Source: a virus
Direction: 5' to 3' (one strand)
IMG/VR virus record: IMGVR_UViG_3300047322_000561
Location: 1-64,000 of that record
DNA length: 64,000 nt
Shown: one piece after another, positions 33,431 through 40,993 of the stretch
Layout: each line of letters begins with the position of its first letter
Numbering within the stretch: the stretch's first letter is position 1
Translations under genes and position numbers: made by a program
Notes under the pieces: generated by a model
Told to the model about the DNA's origin: nothing
The model's database searches: none
Seen by the model: only the letters and a program-made list of their open reading frames with translations

Positions 33431-33625
33431 CTATCGCACGCGCTTGCGCTTGGCAAACTCCCGCAGCGCGCGTCGCACCACGTCGGCCGGCCCCAGCCCC
33501 AGCTGCGCACACAGCTCAGTCAGCGCGAGCTCGTCCTCCGGGTACAGGCGCGCGACCACGCGCCGCTCTGCGCGCGCGAGGCCCGGTTGCGCGCGCCCGC
33601 GCCGCTTCTTCGCTGCTCCAGTCAA
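33431..33625 (-). CDS. Ribbon-helix-helix protein 3
   Basis: 64 residues: basic arm, RRVVARLYPEDELALTELC, then QLGLGPADVVRRALREF. Same RHH layout, here with a YPEDE/YPDDE turn shared with copy 4, so copies 3 and 4 are probably the closest pair. Confidence 0.7.
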   Translation of the reverse strand: MTGAAKKRRGRAQPGLARAERRVVARLYPEDELALTELCAQLGLGPADVVRRALREFAKRKRVR

Positions 33626-33707
33626 TGCCTTTGCCCTGCCGTAAAAATGTCTGACACAAAGGACGCATGCTGCAGCGCTGCCCAGTAGCTGTCAACAGCA
33701 CCCTGCT

Positions 33708-33932
33708 CTATTGCGCGGCGTCGTGCGCGCGAACTGCATGCCTGCGCGCGAGCAGCTGCAGCGCGGCGCGAATGATCTCGCCCTCGCTGCTGTCGAGCTT
33801 CGCGCAAAGCTTGGCGAGCAGCTTCTCGTCGTCCGGGTACAGGCGCACGCTGATGCGCCGCACTGCGCGCTGCTCAGGCGGCAACGCCGGCCGACCTACT
33901 GCGCCAGCTTTGTGAAGACTCTTTTTGGTCAA
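33708..33932 (-). CDS. Ribbon-helix-helix protein 4
   Basis: 74 residues: VGRPALPPEQRAVRRISVRLYPDDE strand region with KLLAKLCAKLDSSEGEIIRAALQLL helices. The most upstream of the four RHH genes; a pair of direct repeats lies just before it. Confidence 0.7.
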   Translation of the reverse strand: MTKKSLHKAGAVGRPALPPEQRAVRRISVRLYPDDEKLLAKLCAKLDSSEGEIIRAALQLLARRHAVRAHDAAQ

Positions 33933-33955
33933 CGGCGCGACCCTAGTCTGACTGA

Positions 33956-33972
33956 CGTGAAATCGCGTGAAA
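33956..33972. promoter_or_regulatory. Direct-repeat operator candidate
   Basis: Two CGTGAAA copies exactly 10 bp apart (33956-33962 and 33966-33972), one helical turn, upstream of RHH gene 4. RHH dimers often bind such side-by-side repeats. The rest of the 232-base gap (33933-34164) holds a short ATAGTTGG also seen near 33145, and no gene. Confidence 0.4.
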
Positions 33973-34164
33973 CTGAGTGGCCATAGTTGGGCACCTCTAT
34001 ATCACCGGAGCGGCGCACTAGGAAAAATCATGGGCGCGATTGGCAGCGCGGCAAAGTGTACGCGCACCGCGCGCTCGCAACGTTCGACGTAGTTTGTCCT
34101 ATGCGCTGGCTGCCTTCAGTATTTGTTCAGTCCGACGTGCGCTCGGGGCGCGCCTCCCCCGGCG

Positions 34165-34659
34165 TCAGTCCGCATCGTCCCAGACCGGCACGACTTGCAG
34201 CTCGTCCCGTTTGAGCCCGTGCCGGCGTGCAACTCCGTCCAATTCCCGTTCGGCCTCAGCGCGCGTGTCATAGCGCAAGTCCTTGAGCAGCCCGCGCGCG
34301 GGCTCCCAGTCCTGTCGACTCTCATTCCAGCGCTGCCATGTGAACCTCGCGCCGAGCTCGAGCTCGCGCGAGCGGCGGGTCGCTAGCTCGCGCATGCGCT
34401 CGCCGAAGCCATCGATGCTGTCCGCGTACGTGCCGCCCGGCGCGCGGCCGATCATCGCGATCACTGTCAGGGCCGCAGGCAGGCGCACGTGATCAAACTG
34501 CCACAAGTCGTTCAGGTGAAAGCCTCCGAGCTCGGAGGCATTCCACCAGCTGCACAAGAGACGCCGCATGCGCAGGCCCGTACTGCTGTGGCCCTCGGCC
34601 ATCTCGAAGACGACATCGAGCGCGCGCAGCTCGGCGTCGGTGGGAATGAACTTGGCCAT
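34165..34659 (-). CDS. Hypothetical protein (phage-type, tentative DUF7673-like)
   Basis: 164 residues. The centre, LLCSWWNASELGGFHLNDLWQFD, followed by MIGRAPGGTYADSI, resembles a small domain I associate with DUF7673; this is tentative. The C-terminus is charged and helical. The start is one base after the upstream stop. Confidence 0.5.
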   Translation of the reverse strand: MAKFIPTDAELRALDVVFEMAEGHSSTGLRMRRLLCSWWNASELGGFHLNDLWQFDHVRLPAALTVIAMIGRAPGGTYADSIDGFGERMRELATRRSRELELGARFTWQRWNESRQDWEPARGLLKDLRYDTRAEAERELDGVARRHGLKRDELQVVPVWDDAD

Positions 34660-34660
34660 G

Positions 34661-34837
34661 TTAGACCTGGCACTCCCCGTCGCGATGCGTGCGCGCGCTG
34701 TGGCCGCAGTGCGGACACACGTAGTCGTCGTCGGGCGGATCGGGCGGCAGGTCTGGCCAGTGCGGCACGAGGCGCTTGTCGTTCGGCACTTCGTGAAACG
34801 GGTTGTCCATCGGGCGGGGGGCCATTGCGTTGAGCAT
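34661..34837 (-). CDS. 58-residue zinc-finger-like protein
   Basis: Proline-rich start (LPPDPPDDD) then CPHCGHSARTHRDGEC, a CxxC...C zinc-knuckle-like end. It starts at an ATG overlapping the upstream stop (TGATG) and runs into the gene below with one base between. Such short CPHCGH proteins are frequent in phage early operons. Confidence 0.6.
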   Translation of the reverse strand: MLNAMAPRPMDNPFHEVPNDKRLVPHWPDLPPDPPDDDYVCPHCGHSARTHRDGECQV

Positions 34838-35085
34838 CAGCTTGTCTCCTCAGGTTGGCATACCTCGATCGGCTCGAGCTTCGCCCAGCGTCGAGCGCAG
34901 CGCGCGCACGTGACGAGCGGCGCCTCGTACTCTGACCAGCCTGCGCTGCGTCGGCCAGGCTTAGCGCCGCACAGCGCCGACCAGTTCGCGCCCTGCACTG
35001 CATGCGCGACCCTACCCGTGTCGCGCTCGGCGCCGTTGGCGCAGCGACCGAGCAGTCTACGAGGGGCGATTGCGTTCTTGACCAT
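34837..35085 (-). CDS. 82-residue zinc-ribbon-like protein
   Basis: Contains WSALCGAKPG and VTCARCARRW, a C...CxxC pattern seen in small phage proteins. Both ends overlap the neighbours in TGATG form, so it is coupled into the operon. No defined function. Confidence 0.6.
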   Translation of the reverse strand: MVKNAIAPRRLLGRCANGAERDTGRVAHAVQGANWSALCGAKPGRRSAGWSEYEAPLVTCARCARRWAKLEPIEVCQPEETS

Positions 35086-36035
35086 CAGCTTGCTTTCGCC
35101 TTCCGCGCCACGATCCGGCGCCCGAGCTCATGCACAGCAATGCACAGCTGCCCGTACCGGTCAGCGTCGCCCACGCTGCTGTCGCGCAGCCCGCGCAGCG
35201 TCGCGAACTGCAGCTCGAGCTCAGCGAGCGACCCCGGCGCCGGCGTGTCTGGCGCCGGCCTGATCGAGCGCAGCCCCGGCCCCGCCTTCGCCATCGTGCG
35301 CATCGTGCCGAGCACGTACCCGGCAGGGTTGGGAACCTGCGCGGCTGAGCGTCTGAGAAGCGCAGCGAGGGCGGGCGCAGCGACGTGCGCCAGCTGCTGC
35401 CCTTCCCGCTTCTGCAAGAGCTGCCAGACCTGGCCGTAGTGCGGCCAGCCCCAGCGCGCGCAGACGAGCTCGAGGGGGCTGCCACGCACGGGCTCTGGGA
35501 CATTCTCGGGCTCGGGAAATTTCAAACCTCTGCCAACAGCCGCGAGCGCAGCTCGGTCCTCGGGCGTCAGGTCATCCACAGGCGGGCAGTTATCCACAGG
35601 GCTCACGCGCGCAGCAACAGTCTCCTCTGGGATCTCTTTCTGTTGGTTGCTCACGACGCTGCGCCCCCTAGTCATCGTGACGTGGGCAGGCGCCAGGTCG
35701 ACGACGAGCTCGCGCTCGAGCGCTTCGAACGCAAGCACCGCGTACGAGTTCGCCGTCTGCGAGTGGTCCTCGTCCTCGCGGAAGCACGGCTTGCTCGCGA
35801 TGTAGCCGGCGCGCTCAAGGGCCTTGGTCGCGCGGTAGGACGTCGAGGGGCTGAACCCGCTGAGCTCGCCAAGGTCTGCATGCGAGACGACGGCGCCGCC
35901 CTCCCCGCCGTCGTCGAGCGCGTACAGGGTGATCAGCGCCATGCGCTCGGCAGCGCTCGAGCCGGGCGGCAGGTAGCCCCAGAGCTGTCGCAGCTGGGCT
36001 TTGAACAGGCGCTGCGCGCGCAGGCGCTCAGCCAT
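35085..36035 (-). CDS. Winged-helix replication-type protein
   Basis: 316 residues from the ATG before AERLRAQ. Residues ~28-98 form a winged-helix unit (RMALITLYALDD..., VSHADLGELSGFSPSTSYRATKALERAGYI). A Pro-rich linker follows, then a C-terminal helical part (VCARWGWPHYGQVWQLL, ..NPAGYVLGTMRTM..) like phage or plasmid initiators. A replication-initiation role is inferred. A second initiator-like gene is at 54472. A start further upstream would overlap the HNH gene. Confidence 0.55.
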   Translation of the reverse strand: MAERLRAQRLFKAQLRQLWGYLPPGSSAAERMALITLYALDDGGEGGAVVSHADLGELSGFSPSTSYRATKALERAGYIASKPCFREDEDHSQTANSYAVLAFEALERELVVDLAPAHVTMTRGRSVVSNQQKEIPEETVAARVSPVDNCPPVDDLTPEDRAALAAVGRGLKFPEPENVPEPVRGSPLELVCARWGWPHYGQVWQLLQKREGQQLAHVAAPALAALLRRSAAQVPNPAGYVLGTMRTMAKAGPGLRSIRPAPDTPAPGSLAELELQFATLRGLRDSSVGDADRYGQLCIAVHELGRRIVARKAKAS

Positions 36036-36624
36036 GGCGCGCCTCGACGATCTGCTCGAAGCGAGCAGCGTGCTCAAGCTCCACACATCTGAGCCGAGCG
36101 TGACAGTCCCGGCAGAGCGTGACTCCATTGCGGCGGTCGAGCGCGCGCTCAGGGTACGCAGCCTGCGGGTAGATGTGATGAGCTTCCAGCTCGCGCTGCG
36201 CACCGCAGTCTACGCAGCGATGGCCGTCGAGCTTGAACACGGCACGCTTCCAGCCCTTCAGCTTCGGAGTACGCCTTGGTGCTGCTCTCTCAGCAGAGCA
36301 CAGGCAAACGCCCTTGGCAGGTCGCTGCAGCAGACCTGTCATCTGCAGCGTGATGAGCGCCAGCTGCGTTTTCTCGTGGCTGATAGCGGCTTCGCGTTGG
36401 AGTTCTTGTTGCCACGCAGTCACGAGCGGGAAGCGGTCGCGTAGCGCGAGAAGCTCCGCAATGCGCAGAGCGTTAGCGTCGCTGGTCTTGGCCTTCACCT
36501 GTGCGAGCCACACTGCTCGGGTGTCGACCGCGATGCGGCGATCGGACGTAGCGCCAACTTGGGACGCGACAAATCCTTGCGCGGTGTGGTCGTCGCTGAT
36601 AGTTTCTGCGGGTCGAGGGCGCAC
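36028..36624 (-). CDS. HNH endonuclease with N-terminal helical region
   Basis: 198 residues. The C-terminal third is a clear HNH motif (RCVDCGAQRELEAHHIYPQA, RNGVTLCRDCHAR) with two CxxC zinc pairs. The N-terminal part is helical and helix-turn-helix-like (ITLQMTGLLQRPAKG). The GTG at 36624 is chosen because AGGAGG lies six bases upstream; a TTG five codons earlier is the alternative. First gene of the leftward operon, overlapping the replication-type gene by 8 bases. Either a homing nuclease or part of replication and packaging. Confidence 0.75.
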   Translation of the reverse strand: MRPRPAETISDDHTAQGFVASQVGATSDRRIAVDTRAVWLAQVKAKTSDANALRIAELLALRDRFPLVTAWQQELQREAAISHEKTQLALITLQMTGLLQRPAKGVCLCSAERAAPRRTPKLKGWKRAVFKLDGHRCVDCGAQRELEAHHIYPQAAYPERALDRRNGVTLCRDCHARLRCVELEHAARFEQIVEARHG

Positions 36625-37024
36625 GTCGCTCCTCCTCAAGCGCCTCGTTTTCCTCCTCTGCCGCCAAAGCGAAAAGGGAAACGGGGCGTTCGGCTTTTAA
36701 CGGTCTGGGTTCGGCGGCCGGGCAGCAGCAGCGCAGCGCGGTCACATGACGCGCATACAACGACCTCGTGCGGCAGGCGCCAAGTTTCTGTCAGACACGC
36801 CGCCGGAATCCGATTTCCAGCGCTCTTTTACAGCACGGCTGCGCGCGAAAGCGCACGCGGAGGCGATCCGTCTGCCGCGATAGGCGATCGCATCGCGTCG
36901 CAAGGAAGCGTGGCGATTGCGGCACGTTGCGAGCGCGTCGGCAGCTTTCTTGCGAACCTATTCCGGCTCCGGTATAGGTCGACGACGGCTCCATCCTGGA
37001 GCCTGAACGGAGCCAGTGGCCAGT
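36625..37024. promoter_or_regulatory. Divergent control region (400 bases, no gene)
   Basis: Separates the leftward operon from the partition operon. It holds a 14-mer GGCGATCGCATCGC (36883-36896) that also occurs at 52775-52788, a sigma-70-like promoter (-35 TTGCGA 36950-36955, 17-base gap, -10 TATAGG 36973-36978) reading toward parA, and the first iteron cluster. A leftward promoter is likely but none was clear. Confidence 0.5.
36950..36978 (+). promoter_or_regulatory. Promoter for the partition operon
   Basis: TTGCGA and TATAGG separated by 17 bases. One GGCTCC repeat lies in the spacer and the next near the expected start of transcription, so repressor binding there would block it, as in self-regulated type Ib partition operons. 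Confidence 0.5.
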
Positions 37025-37043
37025 ATGGAGCCAATGCAGAGCC
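36965..37043 (+). repeat. Partition-site candidate, iteron cluster 1
   Basis: GGCTCC at 36965 and 36987 and RGAGCC at 36998, 37009, 37027 and 37038. Steps are 22, 11, 11, 18 and 11 bases, so most are in phase with one helical turn. The 36987/36998 pair is an inverted repeat around ATCCT. It overlaps the promoter and the start of parA. Confidence 0.6.
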
Positions 37044-37792
37044 AAGGAGTCCCCGAGATATGGCTCGTGGGCGGAGACAAGGGCGGCGCGGGCAAGAGCA
37101 CCTTCGCAGCCATGATCGCGGCAGCCATCGGCACAGTGCGAAAGCAGCCCGTGACGATCATCGACACGGACGTGCTGACCAAGGACGTGAGCATGTGGCT
37201 GGGCACGCGCCTGCGCGACTGGCCGAACCTGCCGGCCATCGTCGGCAGGTTCGAGACCGAGGAGGTTGCGACGCGAGCTTGCGAGGAGCGGGACAAGGGG
37301 CGCTTCGTTGTCATCGATGTCGGCGGGCGCGACTCCGAGCAGATGCGCGTCGCGATGAGCGTGGCCGACGTGCTGCTCATGCCGATCCAGCCCAGCCAGT
37401 TTGACCTCTTCAGCTGCAAGCGCATGACCAAGCGCGTCGCTGAGGTCCGGCGTTGGAACCCCAAGCTGCGTGCCTGGTTCTTCATCAACCGCGCGGACAC
37501 CAAGGCTCAGCTCGCGCACCTGGCCGAGGAGGCGCACGAGCTCTGCAGCAGCTTCGGCCCCACCGTGCTCACGGCTGACGCCGTCATCCATCAGCGCGTT
37601 GGCTTCGCCTACGCAGCGCGCGACGGGCTCGGCATCCTCGAGGTCAAGAACGCGCACCAGGCCGCCGACGAGTTCTGGGCGCTCATGCTCGAGGTCGCCC
37701 CTGAGCTTGCTGAGCTCGACGACGCGCCGCTGCGTAGAGCCAACGTGAAGCCGATACAGAGCCACACTGGAGCCGAGGTAGAGCCGTCATGA
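37025..37792 (+). CDS. parA: ParA-family partition ATPase (type Ib-like)
   Basis: 255 residues with a deviant Walker A KGGAGKST (19-26), Walker B FVVIDVGG, and ..LLMPIQPSQFDLFS.., typical of the ParA/MinD family. There is no N-terminal helix-turn-helix, and the size fits type Ib (ParF-like). Its partner, a small RHH protein, overlaps its stop (ATGA). Partition ATPases move low-copy replicons, so a plasmid-like prophage is implied. ATG at 37025 is used; GTG 37016 or ATG 37034 are possible, and GGAG in the repeats makes the choice unsure. Confidence 0.85.
   Translation: MEPMQSQGVPEIWLVGGDKGGAGKSTFAAMIAAAIGTVRKQPVTIIDTDVLTKDVSMWLGTRLRDWPNLPAIVGRFETEEVATRACEERDKGRFVVIDVGGRDSEQMRVAMSVADVLLMPIQPSQFDLFSCKRMTKRVAEVRRWNPKLRAWFFINRADTKAQLAHLAEEAHELCSSFGPTVLTADAVIHQRVGFAYAARDGLGILEVKNAHQAADEFWALMLEVAPELAELDDAPLRRANVKPIQSHTGAEVEPS
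37736..37785 (+). repeat. Partition-site candidate, iteron cluster 2
   Basis: Five copies of RRAGCC at 37736, 37747 (GAAGCC), 37758, 37769 and 37780, each exactly 11 bases apart. They lie inside the last codons of parA. An 11-base period is not a multiple of three, so it is not a protein repeat. Confidence 0.65.
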
Positions 37793-38133
37793 CGCCAGCA
37801 CGCAAAGCCTTCCAGACAGAGGTAGAGCTGCCTTCCGAGGGCACACCGGAGTCGCTTGCGGAGTGGACGAGCGCTGCGCCTGAGTCGACGCGCAAGCCCA
37901 AGCTGACCCCGAAGCCGTGGGCGCGCTTCGACAAGCACGCAGAGTCGAAGATCACGTTCAACCTGCGGCTCAACGACTACGAGCGCGAGCTGCTCGACGC
38001 AGCCGCGAAGCTAGGCAGCCGCTCGATGCAGAGGGAAGCCAAGCGCATTCTCATCGCCGGCCTCGAGAAGGCACTGCGCGGAGCCAAAGCGGAGCCGTCT
38101 CAGAGCCACACCGGAGCCGAGGAGGAGCCGTGA
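37789..38133 (+). CDS. RHH centromere-binding protein (ParB/ParG-like)
   Basis: 114 residues. A flexible N-terminus (~1-45) precedes an RHH unit (SKITFNLRLNDYERELLDAAAKLGS, QREAKRILIAGLEKAL). This is the plan of type Ib partition partners, which bind repeats in and before the operon and help ParA. Its last residues are encoded by the third iteron cluster. The start overlaps the parA stop. Confidence 0.7.
   Translation: MTPARKAFQTEVELPSEGTPESLAEWTSAAPESTRKPKLTPKPWARFDKHAESKITFNLRLNDYERELLDAAAKLGSRSMQREAKRILIAGLEKALRGAKAEPSQSHTGAEEEP
38080..38129 (+). repeat. Partition-site candidate, iteron cluster 3
   Basis: Five copies of RGAGCC at 38080, 38091, 38102, 38113 and 38124, again exactly 11 bases apart, inside the 3' end of the RHH gene. 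The last 31 bases (38101-38131) match 37757-37787 in cluster 2 at 28 positions, so the block was duplicated or is under selection. Confidence 0.65.
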
Positions 38134-38390
38134 CGAGTAACAGGCTGTCTCGCTCTGCGCCGGACATCGACCTTGCGCGCGTGCGCGAGGTCGCGGCGCT
38201 CGCCAAGACCAAGAGCATCACCGGCGCGTGCGTCGAGTGCCGCGCCGAGCTCGCGCCGCGCGAGCGCTTTCTCGAGTGGGTCGTGCTCGAGCTGCTCGAG
38301 CAGCGCCCCGCAGACATGCTCGAGCGCCTGCGCGACCTGGCTGAGTTTCGATGCGTGGCGTGCAGCGCCAAGACGGGAAGGGGCGCCTGA
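38130..38390 (+). CDS. Small zinc-binding-like protein
   Basis: 86 residues from a GTG overlapping the RHH stop (GTGA). CVECRAEL and FRCVACSAK give two CxxC pairs around a helical core (LELLEQRPADMLERL). Probably a small zinc protein, function unknown, co-expressed with the partition pair. Confidence 0.55.
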   Translation: MTSNRLSRSAPDIDLARVREVAALAKTKSITGACVECRAELAPRERFLEWVVLELLEQRPADMLERLRDLAEFRCVACSAKTGRGA

Positions 38391-38392
38391 CG

Positions 38393-38782
38393 ATGCCTAA
38401 CCCCGACCCCCACCGCGAGCTCGCCACGCTCGAGACCTGCGACACGTACCTCGAGTTCGGCGTCTGCACGTGCTGGCCGAAGTGCGAGCCGACGACTGCG
38501 CCGGACCCGCTCGCCGCAGTCAAACACCGCATCGCCGAGCTGCGCGGCCTGGTCTTCGGCATCAGCAGCGATGCGCTCGCCAAGCTGCCCGAGCTCGAGC
38601 GCCGGCTCATCACCGAGACGCGCGCGCACCTGGCGGAGTACGACCGCGCCGAGCGCACCGCTGGCGTCTGCAGGTGCGGGCACACGACGGCCGACCATCG
38701 CAACAACGACTGGAGCAGCTGCCAGTTCAAGGGCTGCGACTGCGCAGGCTTCTTGGCGCGAGGGGAGGGCGGTCATGGCTGA
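38393..38782 (+). CDS. Cys/His-rich hypothetical protein
   Basis: 129 residues. N-terminal CDTYLEFGVCTCWPKC, a helical middle (IAELRGLVFG.., ELERRLITETRAHLAEY), and C-terminal CRCGHTTADH...CQFKGCDCAGF, a zinc-like pattern common in small phage proteins. GGGAAGGGG precedes the ATG. No function assigned. Confidence 0.5.
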   Translation: MPNPDPHRELATLETCDTYLEFGVCTCWPKCEPTTAPDPLAAVKHRIAELRGLVFGISSDALAKLPELERRLITETRAHLAEYDRAERTAGVCRCGHTTADHRNNDWSSCQFKGCDCAGFLARGEGGHG

Positions 38783-39494
38783 GACCATCAAGCTGCCGCC
38801 CGCGTTCCCTCTCTGCTGGCCGGACGACTGGCCGCGCACCGAGCCGCGCATTCGTGGCCTCGTGCCGAGCAGCGCGCGCGCTGCGGGCGGCACCGGCAAC
38901 TTCCGGATGACAGCTGGACGCGCCTACGACGAGCTTGCGCACGAGCTCGACAACTGGGCCAGCATCGCGTTCCGGCCCAACCAGACGCCGTCGCGCCGCC
39001 TGTTCGTGGTCACCTCGAACGTAGTCAGCAAGCTCGCCGGCCGGCCCGTGAGCGAGGGGCGAAGCACGCGCAACCGCAACGACGATCCTGGCGTGGCGGT
39101 CTGGTGGATCGTGCGCGACGTCGCGGGCCTCAGCCTGCGCGTGGTCGCGTGCGACACGTGGTCGACGGTCGCGCAGAACCTCCGCGCGTGCGGCGTGGTC
39201 ATCGAGTCGCTGCGCGCGATGGAGCGAGCGGGTGCAAGCCAGGCGATGGCGCGCACTGAAGCGGGCTTTGTGCCGGTCGGGCTGCCAGCGCCGCGGGCTT
39301 GGTGGCGCGAGCTGCTCGACCTGCCTGCGGACTTCACAGCTGTCGAGGTCGAGCGCGCCTATAAGAAGGCGGCGCTGCGAGCGCACCCGGATCAAGGCGG
39401 CTCGGACGAATCGTTCATCGAACTCACGCGCGCACGCGAGACCGCGCTCCGGTACGCGTCTGCGCCGAGCGCGTCGGCCGGAGGATGCTCATGA
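38775..39494 (+). CDS. J-domain protein (DnaJ-like)
   Basis: 239 residues. The C-terminal ~45 are a J domain: VEVERAYKKAALRAHPDQGG with the HPD triad (204-206) that activates DnaK-type chaperones. The N-terminal ~170 hold a conserved-looking unit (FPLCWPDDWPRTEP, LAGRPVSEGRS, WWIVRDVAGLSLRVVACDTW) with no known fold. It probably recruits host DnaK for replication or virion assembly, as phage J-type factors do. Confidence 0.75.
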   Translation: MAETIKLPPAFPLCWPDDWPRTEPRIRGLVPSSARAAGGTGNFRMTAGRAYDELAHELDNWASIAFRPNQTPSRRLFVVTSNVVSKLAGRPVSEGRSTRNRNDDPGVAVWWIVRDVAGLSLRVVACDTWSTVAQNLRACGVVIESLRAMERAGASQAMARTEAGFVPVGLPAPRAWWRELLDLPADFTAVEVERAYKKAALRAHPDQGGSDESFIELTRARETALRYASAPSASAGGCS

Positions 39495-39718
39495 CGACCA
39501 TCCTCACGCAGGCGGGCGCCGAAGCGCTGCTGACGCAGCTCGAGCAGGCGCGGGCGCGCATCGTCGAGCTCGAGCAGCAGCTCGCTGAGCTCAAGGTTGC
39601 CCACCGCAAAGAGCTCAACGAGCTGCACCGCGAGCACGCGCGCGACCTGCACGACGCCTGCGCGCAGGCGCGCGACGACGCAGCGTGGGACGCGCGAGAG
39701 CGGGAAGGGGGCTACTGA
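39491..39718 (+). CDS. Small coiled-coil protein
   Basis: 75 residues from the ATG with GGAGG six bases upstream. It is one continuous heptad-like helix (LLTQLEQARARIVELEQQL.., LHREHARDLHDACAQAR). It overlaps the next gene as TGATG. Function unknown. Confidence 0.55.
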   Translation: MTTILTQAGAEALLTQLEQARARIVELEQQLAELKVAHRKELNELHREHARDLHDACAQARDDAAWDAREREGGY

Positions 39719-40362
39719 TGCGAACCGAGTACCTGCTCGAGCCCAAAGAGAAGGTCGAGCGCTGGGGTCCGGGCATCTGGACCGACGAGCCGGACGAGGC
39801 CGAGTGGGTGCACGAGGAGACGGGCCTGCCGTGCATGGTCCTGCGCAACCTCGATCTCGGCACGCTCTGCGGCTACGTCGGCGTGCACGAGACGCACCCC
39901 TGGCATGGCAAGCCCTACGACGAGCCCGACGTATCCGTGCACGGCGGGCTCACGTTCTGCGGGCTGTACGACGACACCGGCATCACCTGGGTAAAGCCTG
40001 CGAGCGTGCTGTCTGCAGAACGCACGAGCACGCTCGGCGCCAAGCCTGACGCGTCGTACGTCGGGCACTGGTTCGTCGGCTTTGACTGCGGGCACGCGGG
40101 CGACCTCCTGCCGCAGCTGCGCACGCTCATCGAGAGTCGCGCGCGCGAGCCGCTGTTCATCGCGTCGCGCCTGCCGCAGACGCTCGAGGACGCAGCCTGG
40201 AGCGCGGGTCTCGACGCTGCCGAGCGCAGGCGCTGGCTCAAGAAGCTGCGCGACCCGATGGAGCGCTACCTGATCGACGTCTATCGCGACTTCGTCTGGG
40301 TGCGACAGGAAGTCGAGGAGCTCGCGCGACAGGCCGGAGCTGCAGCACCGAGGCGCACGTGA
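39718..40362 (+). CDS. Conserved phage hypothetical protein
   Basis: 214 residues. The centre has CMVLRNLDLGTLCGYVGVHE, ..HPWHGKPYDE.., HGGLTFCG and a ..VGFDCGHAGDLLPQL.. segment; the end has YRDFVWVRQEVEELARQ. I associate this layout with an uncharacterised phage and plasmid protein family. The conserved His/Cys/Asp residues suggest an enzyme or metal site. Function unknown. Confidence 0.5.
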   Translation: MRTEYLLEPKEKVERWGPGIWTDEPDEAEWVHEETGLPCMVLRNLDLGTLCGYVGVHETHPWHGKPYDEPDVSVHGGLTFCGLYDDTGITWVKPASVLSAERTSTLGAKPDASYVGHWFVGFDCGHAGDLLPQLRTLIESRAREPLFIASRLPQTLEDAAWSAGLDAAERRRWLKKLRDPMERYLIDVYRDFVWVRQEVEELARQAGAAAPRRT

Positions 40363-40451
40363 CCTGGCCCGAGGCGTTCTTCGGCAGCGTCTGCGTCGTC
40401 GTCTGCGCGGTGCTGTGCTGGAAGTTCTTCTCAGCCATCAACAGGTGGTGA
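40359..40451 (+). CDS. 30-residue single-helix membrane peptide
   Basis: GTG start overlapping the previous stop (GTGA). TWPEAFFGSVCVVVCAVLCW spans a membrane and a short tail follows. Whether it acts alone or is only a translated remnant is unknown. Confidence 0.45.
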   Translation: MTWPEAFFGSVCVVVCAVLCWKFFSAINRW

Positions 40452-40750
40452 CAAAAAAATCGCGCGACTGCGCCGCGCAGGATGTGACAGGCTCGGCGCG
40501 AGGCGGGCTCAGCACGCGCCGCAGACGCAGCGCGCCAATCCCCCGGCGATGCGTGTCTTCCCCGGACCCTTCGTCTGCACCGCGCACCATGCTGAGCCCG
40601 CTTCGTTTTCGTCTGACATTTTTTCGATCGGGTGTTATCACCCGTGTGTACGCGCCCCCTCGCGTACGCCTTTGGGGAAGGGTTTTCCGTCATGACGTTC
40701 CTACTTGGTAGCGTTGCAACGCGCTGCAATCGCCGCTGTCTGGTGCAGCC
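40452..40750. promoter_or_regulatory. 299-base gap with two palindromes
   Basis: No convincing gene. CGGGTG / CACCCG around TTAT (40629-40644) and GTACGCG / CGCGTAC around CCCCCT (40648-40667) lie close together; an A-run (CAAAAAAAT) follows the last stop at the left. These could end transcription of the left block and start the right one. A CTGACATTTTTTCG segment just before the palindromes is AT-richer than its surroundings. Confidence 0.4.
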
Positions 40751-40993
40751 GTGACGCCGGGCAAGCACGTGCTGATAGCGCGCTCGCCGACGCACGCAGA
40801 GACCGCGCAGCGCGTGCTCAACACGCCGGGCCTGGTCACGCGGCTTGCAGACAACTGCGTCGCAGCGTCGCCCACGCTCAGCAACCTGTCCGTGAGCGCG
40901 CAGCAGGTCGCGTTCGCCGAGCTGCGCGACCTCATCCAGGCCGAGCTCGAGCGCATCGCGAAGGCCGGCCCGCACTTCCCGGAGCCCAAGTGA
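40751..40993 (+). CDS. Hypothetical protein
   Basis: 80 residues from GTG. Helical C-terminal half (QQVAFAELRDLIQAELERI). No family recognised. First of eleven short, overlapping genes before the recombinase. Confidence 0.45.
   Translation: MTPGKHVLIARSPTHAETAQRVLNTPGLVTRLADNCVAASPTLSNLSVSAQQVAFAELRDLIQAELERIAKAGPHFPEPK

Noticed and set aside
36473-36760. 95-codon minus-strand frame reaching into the control region
   Set aside because: Overlaps the well-supported HNH gene in another frame and has no ribosome site or motif.
37025-38133. GGAG in the partition repeats as simple ribosome binding sites
   Set aside because: Only the copies next to start codons could act so; the exact 11-base phasing of five copies in coding 3' ends needs another explanation.
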